A stretch of 29,541 nucleotides of DNA from Candidatus Multiplicimicrobium inquinatum (lineage in GTDB: Bacteria; Omnitrophota; Omnitrophia; Omnitrophales; Aquincolibacteriaceae). Within the stretch, counting starts at the first letter, position 1. Each line of letters starts with the position of its first letter. A model generated the notes under the pieces. The model saw only the letters and a list, made by a program, of their open reading frames with translations. It was not told the DNA's origin and ran no database searches. The position numbers were made by a program, and so were the translations under genes. This document shows positions 9,987 through 17,767 of this stretch, one piece after another. The stretch covers positions 1 through 29,541 of the forward strand of contig DDUN01000046.1 of the NCBI GenBank assembly GCA_002344825.1, written 5' to 3'.

Positions 9987-10523
9987 ATGAATTCAAGGCT
10001 CAGTCTGTTTGTTGTCGTTCTTTTTCTTTTTTTTGGAGCGTCCCATCTCTTTTCTCAATCTGTCGCTGAAGAGAAATCCTCTCGACCGGCCGGAAGTCCG
10101 ATGGCCGCTCAAGAGCGCGCCATGAAAGAACGGATGAAAAAAATGAATCCTCCGCATGGTGCGCCCGGCCATATTCATTCCAACGATGAAGGTGTATCCG
10201 CCCCTAGTTCGGTGCAATTAGCGCCTTTTCAAGACGGATCGTTTGTTTTGGTTAGCGAAAAACATCTATTAAAGTTTGATCCGCAATTGAATATTGTGCG
10301 TCAAGTCTCATTATCTGAAAATCAACCGGCAAACGGTTCTGCCGCGGCTGAGGAGGCTTCCGCTCGAACTGCCGCGGAGGGGTCTTTTTCAGGAGTGGCG
10401 GCTGCGCCATTTGCCGATGGAACATTGGTTGTTTTTAGCAACGGAAAATTAATGCGTTATGATCGTCGCTTAGATTTGGTTCAAGAAGCCGTTTTGGAAG
10501 AGCAGTTGAAGCGGTATCAATAA
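9987..10523 (+). CDS. Secreted hypothetical protein with an internal duplicated repeat
   Basis: This 178-residue protein has a strong ribosome binding site (AGGAGG at 9976-9981, five bases before the ATG). Residues 1-24 form a clear signal peptide with a very hydrophobic core and probable cleavage near LFSQS. Residues 36-66 are Met, Lys and His rich (HGAPGHIH), which could bind metal. Two copies of a 34-residue unit follow, at 76-109 and 137-170. They share 13 identical positions, including APF.DG, a central S, L..D and LxxV. Each copy reads as a beta hairpin motif of the kind seen in propeller-like or periplasmic sensor proteins, but two units are too few for a propeller. They are separated by an Ala/Glu-rich linker. 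No family is recognised. It is probably periplasmic or extracellular and co-expressed with the small membrane protein just upstream. Confidence 0.8.
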   Translation: MNSRLSLFVVVLFLFFGASHLFSQSVAEEKSSRPAGSPMAAQERAMKERMKKMNPPHGAPGHIHSNDEGVSAPSSVQLAPFQDGSFVLVSEKHLLKFDPQLNIVRQVSLSENQPANGSAAAEEASARTAAEGSFSGVAAAPFADGTLVVFSNGKLMRYDRRLDLVQEAVLEEQLKRYQ

Positions 10524-10590
10524 TTATTAATTGCGTCCGGGTTAACGCTTACGGCGGCATAGTCAGATCAGAGAGACTTTAAATTAAAAA

Positions 10591-10664
10591 TGTCCCCGGC
10601 ACGAGTCGAACGTGCGACCCACAGCTTAGAAGGCTGTTGCTCTATCCAACTGAGCTACGGGGAC
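10591..10664 (-). tRNA. tRNA-Arg (anticodon UCU)
   Basis: Read on the - strand the 74 bases fold as a cloverleaf. The acceptor GTCCCCG (10664 down to 10658) pairs with CGGGGAC, with discriminator A at 10591. The D arm contains AGCTCAGTTGGATAGAGC, and the anticodon loop CTTCTAA is flanked by ACAGC and GCTGT, giving UCU. The T arm contains GTTCGACTC. CCA is not encoded, and a T-rich run follows. It lies 61 bases downstream of tRNA-His on the same strand and probably shares its transcript. Confidence 0.96.
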
Positions 10665-10725
10665 TTAAATCGAAAAGCCTAAGACGCTTATCGTCCTTAA
10701 GCTGTCACGCTTGAGCGGAGAAAAT

Positions 10726-10801
10726 TGGGGTGAACGACGGGGATCGAACCCGCGACAACCAGGACCACAACCTGGGGCTCTACCAGCTGAGCTACGTCCA
10801 C
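10726..10801 (-). tRNA. tRNA-His (anticodon GUG), CCA encoded
   Basis: On the - strand the acceptor GTGGACG (starting with the extra G-1 at 10801) pairs with CGTTCAC, opposite discriminator C at 10729. The D arm is AGCTCAGCTGGTAGAGC. The anticodon stem CCAGG/CCTGG encloses loop TTGTGGT, giving GUG. The T arm is GCGGGTTCGATCCCCGT. The encoded G-1 opposite C73 is the identity element of bacterial tRNA-His. Unlike tRNA-Arg next to it, the CCA end is encoded (10728 down to 10726). Confidence 0.96.
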
Positions 10802-10819
10802 CATGAGAAGCGAGCGAGG

Positions 10820-10848
10820 ATTATATCTAAAAGCACGGTGATTGGGAA
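10820..10848 (-). promoter_or_regulatory. Probable sigma70 promoter of the tRNA-His/tRNA-Arg unit
   Basis: On the - strand a perfect TATAAT (10825 down to 10820) lies 18 bases before the tRNA-His 5' end. The -35 candidate TTCCCA is 17 bases further upstream and is weak. The distance fits a start a few bases before the mature tRNA, as expected for a tRNA promoter. Confidence 0.6.
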
Positions 10849-10948
10849 GCTGTACCTGCGCTGATTTTTATTGTGAGATTGGCTCTAGAATTGCGAAAGA
10901 CAGAGTGTTAAGATTTCACTCCAAGATCCGATATAGAAGTACACATTT

Positions 10949-11986
10949 ATGATTAAAAAAATCATTGCTTTAACTCTTATTACCAGCTGGGTGGGTACCT
11001 TTGCGATACCTGCGCAAAATGCTTTTTCTGCCTCATCGTCTCTTGTTACGGCTCCATCCGCTATTTTAATCGATGGAATTAGCGGAAAATCTATTTTTTC
11101 TAAGTCACCCCATATCAAACGTCCTCAGGCCAGTACGACCAAAATTATGACGGCAATGGTGGTTTTGGATCAGCTCCGTTTAAACGACATTGTTGTTGTT
11201 TCTAAAAAAGTGGAGCCGGTTCAGCCTTCAAAAATTTATCTTAAGGGCGGTGAGCGTTATTATGTTCGTGATTTGATTTACGCGATTCTGCTCAAATCAG
11301 CCAATGATGCGGCGGAGGCGCTTGCGATCCAAGTGGCCGGTTCCGTACCTGCTTTTTGTGCGATGATGAATAAAAAAGCTAAAGCATTGGGCGCCAAAAA
11401 TACGCAGTTTAAAACTCCAAATGGTTTGCCAGCGAAGGGACAGTATTCAACCGCATATGATCTTGCCATTATTATGCGCGAGGCTGAGCGGTATCCGTTT
11501 ATTGTTGAGGCGTTGAGTTTGAAGGAAGTGACCATTAAGAGCTTGAAAGGGCGGTCAATCGCTTTAAAAAGTCACAATAAAATGCTTTGGAGTGAGAAGT
11601 ATGATGTGATCGGTAAAACCGGTTACACGCGAAGCTCAAGTTATTGCTTTGTAGGGCGTGTTAATGAGAAGTATAAAGATGTTTATTTAAGCTTGCTGGG
11701 GAGCAGTAATCGCACTAATTTTTGGGCTGATGTTAGAAAGTTGTGCGGTTATCCATCCTCAAAAATGGTTAAGGCCATTCAGACGAATCAGCGTATTTGG
11801 GCCCGGGAAGAAGTTTTTATGATTCAGCAGGCTCTTTTGGCGGCCGGATATGATGCCGGTGCTCCTGACGGAGAGTTTTCCTTCCAGACTTTGGCCGCGG
11901 TCGAGGCTTTTCAACGGGATCATAAGCTTTCCGTCGATGGTGTTGTGGGTAAGCAGACGATGTCTCTTTTACGCAATTCTCGTTGA
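10949..11986 (+). CDS. D-alanyl-D-alanine carboxypeptidase (S11) with peptidoglycan-binding tail
   Basis: This enzyme trims the terminal D-Ala from peptidoglycan pentapeptides in the periplasm. Residues 1-28 are a signal peptide (MIKKIIALTL, then AFSA). The penicillin-binding active site is complete: SxxK as S62-T-T-K65, SxN as S117-A-N119 and KTG at 223-225. This is the DacA/PBP5/DacB-like S11 layout with family spacing. In place of the usual PBP5 C-terminal beta domain and membrane helix, residues about 288-343 form a PG_binding_1-type repeat (MIQQALLAAGY, then PDGEFSFQTLAAVEAFQ and GVVGKQT). The enzyme is therefore probably held to the cell wall by this domain and not by the membrane. The ATG has only a poor Shine-Dalgarno sequence. 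The next gene follows after 27 bases on the same strand. Confidence 0.93.
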   Translation: MIKKIIALTLITSWVGTFAIPAQNAFSASSSLVTAPSAILIDGISGKSIFSKSPHIKRPQASTTKIMTAMVVLDQLRLNDIVVVSKKVEPVQPSKIYLKGGERYYVRDLIYAILLKSANDAAEALAIQVAGSVPAFCAMMNKKAKALGAKNTQFKTPNGLPAKGQYSTAYDLAIIMREAERYPFIVEALSLKEVTIKSLKGRSIALKSHNKMLWSEKYDVIGKTGYTRSSSYCFVGRVNEKYKDVYLSLLGSSNRTNFWADVRKLCGYPSSKMVKAIQTNQRIWAREEVFMIQQALLAAGYDAGAPDGEFSFQTLAAVEAFQRDHKLSVDGVVGKQTMSLLRNSR

Positions 11987-12013
11987 ATCTAAATCCCGCT
12001 TTCTGATACACTT

Positions 12014-14233
12014 TTGCACATGTTTTTCCCTCTAGATTCAAAACGCCTTGCAGTGCTCTGTTTAGCCCTTTTTTTGGCTGCCTGTGGCGGTCAGACTCCA
12101 ACCCATTCTGAAGAGCTTCCGGGGGCAGCTCAAGCCGATACAGTGCCTGCATTAGCTCCAAGTGATACATTTAAAACCCAGATGATTGACGATTTCGAGG
12201 GGGATCCGGATGACCTGACCAATTTACTGGGAGGAGCCGCCGGCGAATGGAATATGAACCCCGCGGATATCAATGATTCCTATACCGACCCGCTGGTCAT
12301 AACGATGCCAGGTATGGATGGAAAAGATTCACAAGTCTTAAGCCTGACTTATAGCGTTGATACACCTCTTCCTTCCGAAAATGGGTTCTGGTCCAAATTA
12401 AAAGGTTTTGACGCGAGTGAGTACGATCACTTGCAGTTTGAACTTAAGGGGGACGAAGCTAAAGGGTTTACGGATATATTTAAAATTGAAATTAAAAAGC
12501 CTAAGCCAAAAACAGAGCATGCTGCCGGGGATGCTTATGTTGTTCGCGAAGGTCAAATAGAAACCATTAAAGGATCCGCGCGGGTGAAGGTATCGCCGGA
12601 ATGGCAGACAATTTCAATCCCTCTTAACAAAATGACCGGCTTAATTAACTTTCTCGATCCCGAAGCCTGGACCAACCCCTCAATCAGCCGCAAAGACCTT
12701 GATGAACTTGTAATCATCTTTCATAAGCGCATGGTTACAAAACCCAAGGGTAAGATTTATATCGATAACTTGCGTTTTGTGAAAACCGGTAATCCGGGGC
12801 CGACCGCGGTTGATTTTCCTCCGCGTAAAATTGAAAAAACAGAAACACGCATTGAAGGTTTTGAGTTTCAGAAATTTTTAAAAACACGTCTGAATGGATT
12901 TCCTGAAAAAGCAGTGGTGAAAAAAGTTTTTCCTGAAGATCGTGACGCGTTGTTCCGTGAAGTTGCCGCGGACACATGGAAGTTTTTTGAGAACATTGTG
13001 GATAAGGAACTTGGGCTGCCTCTGGATACCATTCAGATTACGCCCGAAGGCGACAATGCTTTTGCTGAAGGCGCGTGGATTGGCGACTACACCAATGTAA
13101 CCAATATCGGTGTTTATTTGATGTGCATTGTGTCTGCTTATGATCTTAAATTAATTACCAAAGAACAAGCGGTTGAGAAACTTAAAACTACACTGAATAC
13201 GCTTGAAAACAAGCTTGAATATCATTCCAGCGGGTTCCCTTACAATTATTACGATACGACGACAGGTGAGCGGACAAACTACCTGGTTTCCCTCGTGGAC
13301 AGCGGTTGGTACTTGGCGGGCCTCTATGTCGTTAAAAATACTTTTATAGAAGTTAAAGAGCAGGCGACACGATTGATTGACCGCGGTCATCTTTCGTTTT
13401 TTTATGATTCGGTCGAACGCCAAATGTTTCACGGCTTTTACGATCATCTGCAGGTTTATTCTGATTATCATTACGGCGTTTTTTATTCTGAACCGCGTGC
13501 CTCAAGTTATATCGGAATTGCCCGCGGAGACGTCCCCAAGGAACATTGGTATGGCGGATTACCCCGAACTTTCCCGCTTTCGTTTGATTGGCAAGGACAA
13601 ACTCCAAAAGATCAATTTGAGAAAACAGCGTTGGGTTTACCTTATATCGGTGGCTATTATCAGTGGAAAGATTTGAAGTATGTTCCGAGTTGGGGGGGAT
13701 CCGCTTTTGAGGGATTGATGCCGACGCTCATTTTAAAAGAAAAAGAACTTGCGCCCGAAGGGTTAGGAAAGAACAACGCAATGCATGTCCAGGGTCAGAT
13801 TCGATTTGCGATGGAAGAGAAAAAGTATCCGGTTTGGGGAATGAGCCCTTCCTCTGTGCCTGAGGGCGGTTATTCCGAGTATGGCGCGCACCCCTTTGGT
13901 TCAAAAGGCTATAAAGCCGGAGCCGTGACACCACACGCGAGTATTCTTGGTGTCGAGTATGCGCCTGAGGAAGTAGAGAAGAATTTGCGTAAGCTGGTCG
14001 AGTTGTACGATGTTTACGGTGAGTACGGATTTTACGACGCGGTGAATCCCGAGACTGGTGTCGTTGCGCGCAAATATTTAGCGCTCGATCAGGGAATGAT
14101 TTTAGTCGCGTTAAATAATTATCTGAATAAGGGCGCGATTCGTGAGCGTTTTCACTCTGACCCCGAAATGAAAAAAGGGGAAGAGCTTTTAACTGCTGAA
14201 AATCTTTTTTCAAAGGATAATTTTCAACCATGA
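12014..14233 (+). CDS. Lipoprotein with sugar-binding-like domain and glucoamylase-like domain
   Basis: Residues 11-24 form a lipoprotein signal ending in lipobox LAAC (C24), so the mature protein should be lipid-anchored in the envelope. The third codon, ATG at 12020, is an equally good start. Residues about 56-257 resemble a CBM11/CIA30-type jelly roll, from MIDDFEGD to KIYIDNLRFV. Residues about 310-730 resemble the glucoamylase-like fold (Pfam PF10091) found in cyclic beta-1,2-glucan synthases and GH144-type enzymes. Key stretches are LVDSGWYLAGLYV (427-439), YSEPRASSYIGIARGDVPKEHW (from 491), VPSWGGSAFEGLMP, and near the end GEYGFYDAVNPETG followed by YLALDQGMI. It probably binds or cleaves an envelope or external beta-glucan, but the substrate is unknown. 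Its stop overlaps the next start as ATGA. Confidence 0.85.
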   Translation: MHMFFPLDSKRLAVLCLALFLAACGGQTPTHSEELPGAAQADTVPALAPSDTFKTQMIDDFEGDPDDLTNLLGGAAGEWNMNPADINDSYTDPLVITMPGMDGKDSQVLSLTYSVDTPLPSENGFWSKLKGFDASEYDHLQFELKGDEAKGFTDIFKIEIKKPKPKTEHAAGDAYVVREGQIETIKGSARVKVSPEWQTISIPLNKMTGLINFLDPEAWTNPSISRKDLDELVIIFHKRMVTKPKGKIYIDNLRFVKTGNPGPTAVDFPPRKIEKTETRIEGFEFQKFLKTRLNGFPEKAVVKKVFPEDRDALFREVAADTWKFFENIVDKELGLPLDTIQITPEGDNAFAEGAWIGDYTNVTNIGVYLMCIVSAYDLKLITKEQAVEKLKTTLNTLENKLEYHSSGFPYNYYDTTTGERTNYLVSLVDSGWYLAGLYVVKNTFIEVKEQATRLIDRGHLSFFYDSVERQMFHGFYDHLQVYSDYHYGVFYSEPRASSYIGIARGDVPKEHWYGGLPRTFPLSFDWQGQTPKDQFEKTALGLPYIGGYYQWKDLKYVPSWGGSAFEGLMPTLILKEKELAPEGLGKNNAMHVQGQIRFAMEEKKYPVWGMSPSSVPEGGYSEYGAHPFGSKGYKAGAVTPHASILGVEYAPEEVEKNLRKLVELYDVYGEYGFYDAVNPETGVVARKYLALDQGMILVALNNYLNKGAIRERFHSDPEMKKGEELLTAENLFSKDNFQP

Positions 14234-14955
14234 GTGTTGTGTTACCCAAAGCAGACGCAGCACGTTTCCGGGTATTTGAAGATTTGGGAACGGAGTTTAT
14301 TGCCGCTTACTCTGACCGAAGCGTTACTGCGGAAAAGCGCGCTGAGTTTGTTGCCGCCTTAGGCTTGAACCCAGAAAAACTTTTTGTGGTGAAACAGATT
14401 CACGGTGAAAATATTGTTCGGGTTAGTTTCGAGACTGAATCAACCGGCTCGATGATGGCGGACGGGTTGATGACCGATTGTCCGGAGGCCGTGATTGCGA
14501 TCTTGACAGCAGATTGTCTTCCTGTATTCTTCTGTGATCCGATGAAGCGGGCGGTGGGAATTGCGCACTCCGGCTGGAAAGGAGCTTTGCATGGGATTGC
14601 CCCGAAAATGGTTTCGGCCTTTCAGCAAAATTTCGGATCGCGGCCTGAAAACATTTTTGTCGGTTTTGGTCCGTGTATTCGTCAGATGAGCTATGAGGTT
14701 GGGGCGGAGTTCGAATCCATGTTTCCCGGTTTTTATCAAGCGGGCAAAACGGACGGAAAAGGTTACTTTGATTTAGCCGGATATGTCCGCAAAGGGTTGG
14801 TTGAGGCTGGCATTTTGACGCAGCATATTCAAGACACAGGTTGGTGTACTTTTAAAGAACAAGATCATTTTTATTCTTACAGACGGGAAAATCAAACCCG
14901 CGAAAGAATTTTATCTGTGATCAGCATACGAGGGGAAAAGAATGAAAGCAAATGA
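14230..14955 (+). CDS. pgeF: Peptidoglycan editing factor / YfiH-family laccase-domain protein
   Basis: This 241-residue protein belongs to the PgeF/YfiH/LACC1 family, whose members have been shown to act as purine nucleoside phosphorylase / adenosine deaminase and, in E. coli, to edit the second residue of peptidoglycan stem peptides. The metal-binding signature is complete: KQIHG (H58), TADCLPVF (C96), IAHSGWKG (H113), GFGPCI (C149), plus a C-terminal FYSYRR segment. Length and motif spacing match the family. The ATG overlaps the previous stop by four bases (ATGA), so translation is probably coupled. Its 3' end overlaps the efp-like gene by 14 bases. A cell-wall role fits the D,D-carboxypeptidase two genes upstream. 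Whether this copy is an editing factor or a nucleoside enzyme cannot be read from the sequence. Confidence 0.92.
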   Translation: MSVVLPKADAARFRVFEDLGTEFIAAYSDRSVTAEKRAEFVAALGLNPEKLFVVKQIHGENIVRVSFETESTGSMMADGLMTDCPEAVIAILTADCLPVFFCDPMKRAVGIAHSGWKGALHGIAPKMVSAFQQNFGSRPENIFVGFGPCIRQMSYEVGAEFESMFPGFYQAGKTDGKGYFDLAGYVRKGLVEAGILTQHIQDTGWCTFKEQDHFYSYRRENQTRERILSVISIRGEKNESK

Positions 14956-15511
14956 AGTCCGCAAGGGCACCGCGATTATGTATAACCATGAAATTTGCAT
15001 TGTGACGGAAGCGCAGCACCGGACACCCGGCAACTTGCGCGCGTTTATGCAGCTGACCATGAAGGGACTGAAAAGCGGACGTGTTTTTCAAAACCGGTTC
15101 GCTCCGGACAATGATGTTGATCGCGTTATTTTGGAGCCTAAGAATTGTCAATATTTGTATAAAGACGATAATGGCTACCATTTTATGGAAATGGAAACCT
15201 ATGATTCTTTCGCTCTCAACGATGAGATGATCGGTGACGGAAAATATTACCTCAAAGAAAATATGGAGTTACGTATTTACTTTGAAGGAGAGAAGGCGAT
15301 TTTGCCTGAACTTCCGAAAACGGTTGTTCTCAAGGTTGTCGAAGCTCCTCCGGGGATCCGCGGGGATTCCGTTTCGAATACGCTTAAATCGGTTACCTGT
15401 GAAACAGGTCTGAAACTTAATGTGCCTTTATTTATTGATGAGGGGACGCTGGTTAAGGTCAATACGGATACGGGCGATTATTTGGGTCGTGCTCAGGAAA
15501 ATGACAAGTAA
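14942..15511 (+). CDS. efp: Elongation factor P family protein with unmodifiable loop tip
   Basis: EF-P binds between the P and E sites of stalled ribosomes and promotes peptide bonds at polyproline. All three beta-barrel domains are visible in 189 residues: KOW-like domain I (1-65), OB domain II (RVILEPKNCQYLYKDD, then YHFMEMETYDSF) and C-terminal OB domain III (ELPKTVVLKVVEAPPGIRGD, then TLKSVTCETGLKLNVPLFI and the end GDYLGRAQ). The loop of domain I reads HRTPGNLRAF. Aligned with E. coli KPGKGQAF, the residue at the modified K34 position is Asn31, followed by Leu and Arg33. It therefore cannot take beta-lysine, rhamnose or 5-aminopentanol in the usual way. The start at 14942 follows GAGGGGAAAAGA and lies within the 3' end of pgeF. 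Confidence 0.94.
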   Translation: MKANEVRKGTAIMYNHEICIVTEAQHRTPGNLRAFMQLTMKGLKSGRVFQNRFAPDNDVDRVILEPKNCQYLYKDDNGYHFMEMETYDSFALNDEMIGDGKYYLKENMELRIYFEGEKAILPELPKTVVLKVVEAPPGIRGDSVSNTLKSVTCETGLKLNVPLFIDEGTLVKVNTDTGDYLGRAQENDK

Positions 15512-15537
15512 AATTAAACTTTAATCCGGATACTGCC

Positions 15538-17187
15538 ATGCAAATTGAAAAACCGAAATCAGGGTTGCCGCCGTGGGTGATTTTTCTTGCTGTAATTTTT
15601 GGTTTGGCGATTCTTTCCTTGCCTTTTTTGGCTAAGAAAGGCGCTGATTTGAAAGTGCAGCCGAGTGATGCTGTTGAGGATCCTGACTTAGCGAATGCTT
15701 CGGAAAATTTCGCGTTGATTTCTCAGAAGCCGGTTGATGAAAATCCCGCCGAAGCCACAGCTTTAGCGGAAGAAGCGGTCGATTTGCCTTTGACGCAGGA
15801 GCTTGAAGTACAGGAAGTAGATTTGCCGCAAAGAGCCGATGAGCTTGCTTTTCCGGCAGCTGCGCCTAAGTCGTTTGCTGCGTCCGCTTCGAGCCTTTTA
15901 ACTTCTTTTTACGGTAATGTGCGGCTGATCGGAAAAGACGGTGAGGTCAAAACTGAGAAAAACAAAAAATTATCTGATGGCGATACTATTGAGGTTGGTG
16001 CCACAGGTGAGGCGGTCATTCAAATCGAAGAGTTATATGTTCTCCGTCTAAAACCAAATTCAGCGCTTCGCCAAGAACCGTCGGAAGTTTCTCAAGCCTA
16101 CTCTGGCAAGGATCGCGTCACTTACCGTTTTCGTCTCGATAAGGGGTCTTTGCTGGGTACGACACGATATCGCGGCGATTCCGTCAACTCACTGCAGCTT
16201 CTGATTCAGAATAAGGTGTTTGATATACAAGACTCCACTTTTCGTGTGCAGGCAACTGATGCAGAGCCATGGATTGGTGTTTTGCGCGGAAGCGTTCGAT
16301 CTGATGTTGAAAAAGCGGGCACTGATAAGCCGATTATCATTCGTGCTCTCGAGAAGGTTTCCATTTCCAGTGAGCCATTACATGAGCCGCTTAAAGTTTC
16401 TGAGGAGGAATGGGGGCTTTTGCGTGAGACCTATGAAATGAATTTAAAGACCGCGGCTGAAGAAGCGATGCAATTAGATTTATCCAAGCGCGCCGGCGAT
16501 TTTTTTGAATATGTTTTTGATCATGGTACTTTTTACACAGAAGATGTCGGTTACACTGTGCGCGATTTTTATGAAGACAAAGGATCAGCCGAAGTTTACC
16601 TTGAGGCCGAGTATGACGTCTTTCCCCCGAACTCATTTGTTGGGCTTTACGTGCTTACGCGTGATTTGGATGCCCGCAACTACGGCGGACTTCGTTTTGA
16701 CGTGCGCAGAAAACCGGAAGAAGGGTATCCCGACCGTTTTTATATTGAATTAAAATCTAAAGGGCAAATTATTCACCGGTTTGAAATTACGGATGTTAAG
16801 CCTAACTGGGAGAGTCGGCAGATTGATTTTTTCACCCCCATTTCGACGCCGATTACCGAAGTGACGCTTGTGTTTTTAAATGAGAGTATAGGGCAAAGCA
16901 AAAAAGGTTATATTCAGATGCGCCATCTTGAAATGGTGCCTCTGAGTACGTCTCAAAAGACTCAAAGAGAAAATGCGGACAAAGCCGCGCAGACACGAGT
17001 TGCGCCAGGGGTTGCGGTAAAACAGGCGCCGAAATCTGTTAAGCAATCCGTGTTAACTGAACCCATGAAAAGAGCGCGATTAGTTACGGAGACCGGTAAT
17101 CTTACCGAAACGCCCTATAAGCTGAATGAGTCACAAAAAATAGCGAATGAAATTCCAAAAATTGTTTCGCTTGATGACTTAAACTGA
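15538..17187 (+). CDS. Membrane-anchored FecR-domain protein with jelly-roll domain
   Basis: This 549-residue protein has a short cytoplasmic N-terminus and one transmembrane helix (about 12-32, PPWVIFLAVIFGLAILSLPF). An acidic Ala/Pro-rich linker runs to about 110. Residues about 120-272 form a FecR-type beta domain, with YGNVRLIGKDG, LSDGDTIEVGATGEAVIQI, RLDKGSLLG, VFDIQDSTFRVQA and VLRGSVRSDV. Residues about 350-470 look like the same CBM11/CIA30-type jelly roll as in the lipoprotein three genes upstream (YGGLRFDVRR, PNWESRQIDF, GYIQMRHLEMV). The C-terminal 75 residues are low-complexity. FecR domains outside iron signalling are common in envelope proteins. No sigma factor gene is nearby, so I do not infer a FecI/FecR circuit. 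The gene follows efp after 26 bases. Confidence 0.82.
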   Translation: MQIEKPKSGLPPWVIFLAVIFGLAILSLPFLAKKGADLKVQPSDAVEDPDLANASENFALISQKPVDENPAEATALAEEAVDLPLTQELEVQEVDLPQRADELAFPAAAPKSFAASASSLLTSFYGNVRLIGKDGEVKTEKNKKLSDGDTIEVGATGEAVIQIEELYVLRLKPNSALRQEPSEVSQAYSGKDRVTYRFRLDKGSLLGTTRYRGDSVNSLQLLIQNKVFDIQDSTFRVQATDAEPWIGVLRGSVRSDVEKAGTDKPIIIRALEKVSISSEPLHEPLKVSEEEWGLLRETYEMNLKTAAEEAMQLDLSKRAGDFFEYVFDHGTFYTEDVGYTVRDFYEDKGSAEVYLEAEYDVFPPNSFVGLYVLTRDLDARNYGGLRFDVRRKPEEGYPDRFYIELKSKGQIIHRFEITDVKPNWESRQIDFFTPISTPITEVTLVFLNESIGQSKKGYIQMRHLEMVPLSTSQKTQRENADKAAQTRVAPGVAVKQAPKSVKQSVLTEPMKRARLVTETGNLTETPYKLNESQKIANEIPKIVSLDDLN

Positions 17188-17222
17188 GCCGCATATTTTT
17201 CCGCTTTTGATGGAAGCGCGTT

Positions 17223-17711
17223 ATGAAGAAGCCTAAGAACCAAGCGGAGGAAGCTCCCGCTAGCCCTACGATTGAAAACCGCAAAGCCCGGCATGATTTT
17301 CATTTGCTTGAGCGTTTTGAAGCGGGCGTTGTCTTGCTCGGATCGGAAGTTAAAGCAATCCGTGAAGGGCGGATCAATCTTCAAGACAGCTTTATCCGCA
17401 TTTGGAATGAAGCCCCCTGGCTTTACAACTGTCATATTTCGCCTTATTCGCGTAAGCAGGGGCATGAAATTATTGACCCCATCCGAACTCGTAAACTTTT
17501 ACTGAATGCGGTTGAAATCAAAAAACTGAAAGAGTGGGTTGAGCGGAAAAAAGGTGTTTCCGTTATTCCCGTGAAAGGCTATTTCAAGAAGGGGCGCTTT
17601 AAACTTGAAATTGCTTTTGCCGAAGGCAAAAAACTGCATGATAAAAGAGACGCCATTAAAAAGCGGATGCAGGATCGTGAAGCCCAGGCGGCGATGAAGC
17701 GCGCCCGCTAG
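17223..17711 (+). CDS. smpB: SsrA-binding protein SmpB
   Basis: SmpB carries tmRNA to stalled ribosomes for trans-translation. Residues 18-162 match the family along their length: ENRKARHDFHLLERFEAGVVLLGSEVK, INLQDSFIRI, NCHISPYSR, the RTRKLLLNAVEIKKL helix, VIPVKGYFKKGRFKLEIAFAEGKKLHDKRD, and the basic C-terminal tail that enters the mRNA channel. The first 17 residues are an extra, poorly conserved extension; no better internal ATG exists, so I keep this start. The tmRNA gene begins 56 bases after the stop. That adjacency is common and strongly supports the call. Confidence 0.97.
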   Translation: MKKPKNQAEEAPASPTIENRKARHDFHLLERFEAGVVLLGSEVKAIREGRINLQDSFIRIWNEAPWLYNCHISPYSRKQGHEIIDPIRTRKLLLNAVEIKKLKEWVERKKGVSVIPVKGYFKKGRFKLEIAFAEGKKLHDKRDAIKKRMQDREAQAAMKRAR

Positions 17712-17724
17712 TAAACCCGCCTGA

Positions 17725-17753
17725 TTGTTGTGTCTCTTCCGGCATGATATACT
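17725..17753 (+). promoter_or_regulatory. Sigma70-type promoter of ssrA (tmRNA)
   Basis: TTGTTG (17725-17730) and TATACT (17748-17753) are separated by 17 bases, the ideal spacing. The predicted start near 17760 is a few bases before the mature tmRNA 5' end at 17768. This suggests ssrA is transcribed on its own as well as by read-through from smpB. Confidence 0.75.
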
Positions 17754-17767
17754 TACCGTTAATAAGC

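Noticed and set aside
10885..10948. Promoter for the D,D-carboxypeptidase
   Set aside because: TTGCGA and TATAGA-like hexamers are present but none are spaced 16-18 bases apart.
13728..14249. 173-residue - strand frame opposite the glucoamylase-like domain
   Set aside because: No recognisable motif, His/Arg/Ser-rich shadow composition, and it is antisense to a conserved domain.
15538..17187. FecI/FecR-type iron signalling system
   Set aside because: No ECF sigma factor or TonB receptor is nearby, and the protein has an added jelly-roll domain; FecR domains are widespread outside iron sensing.
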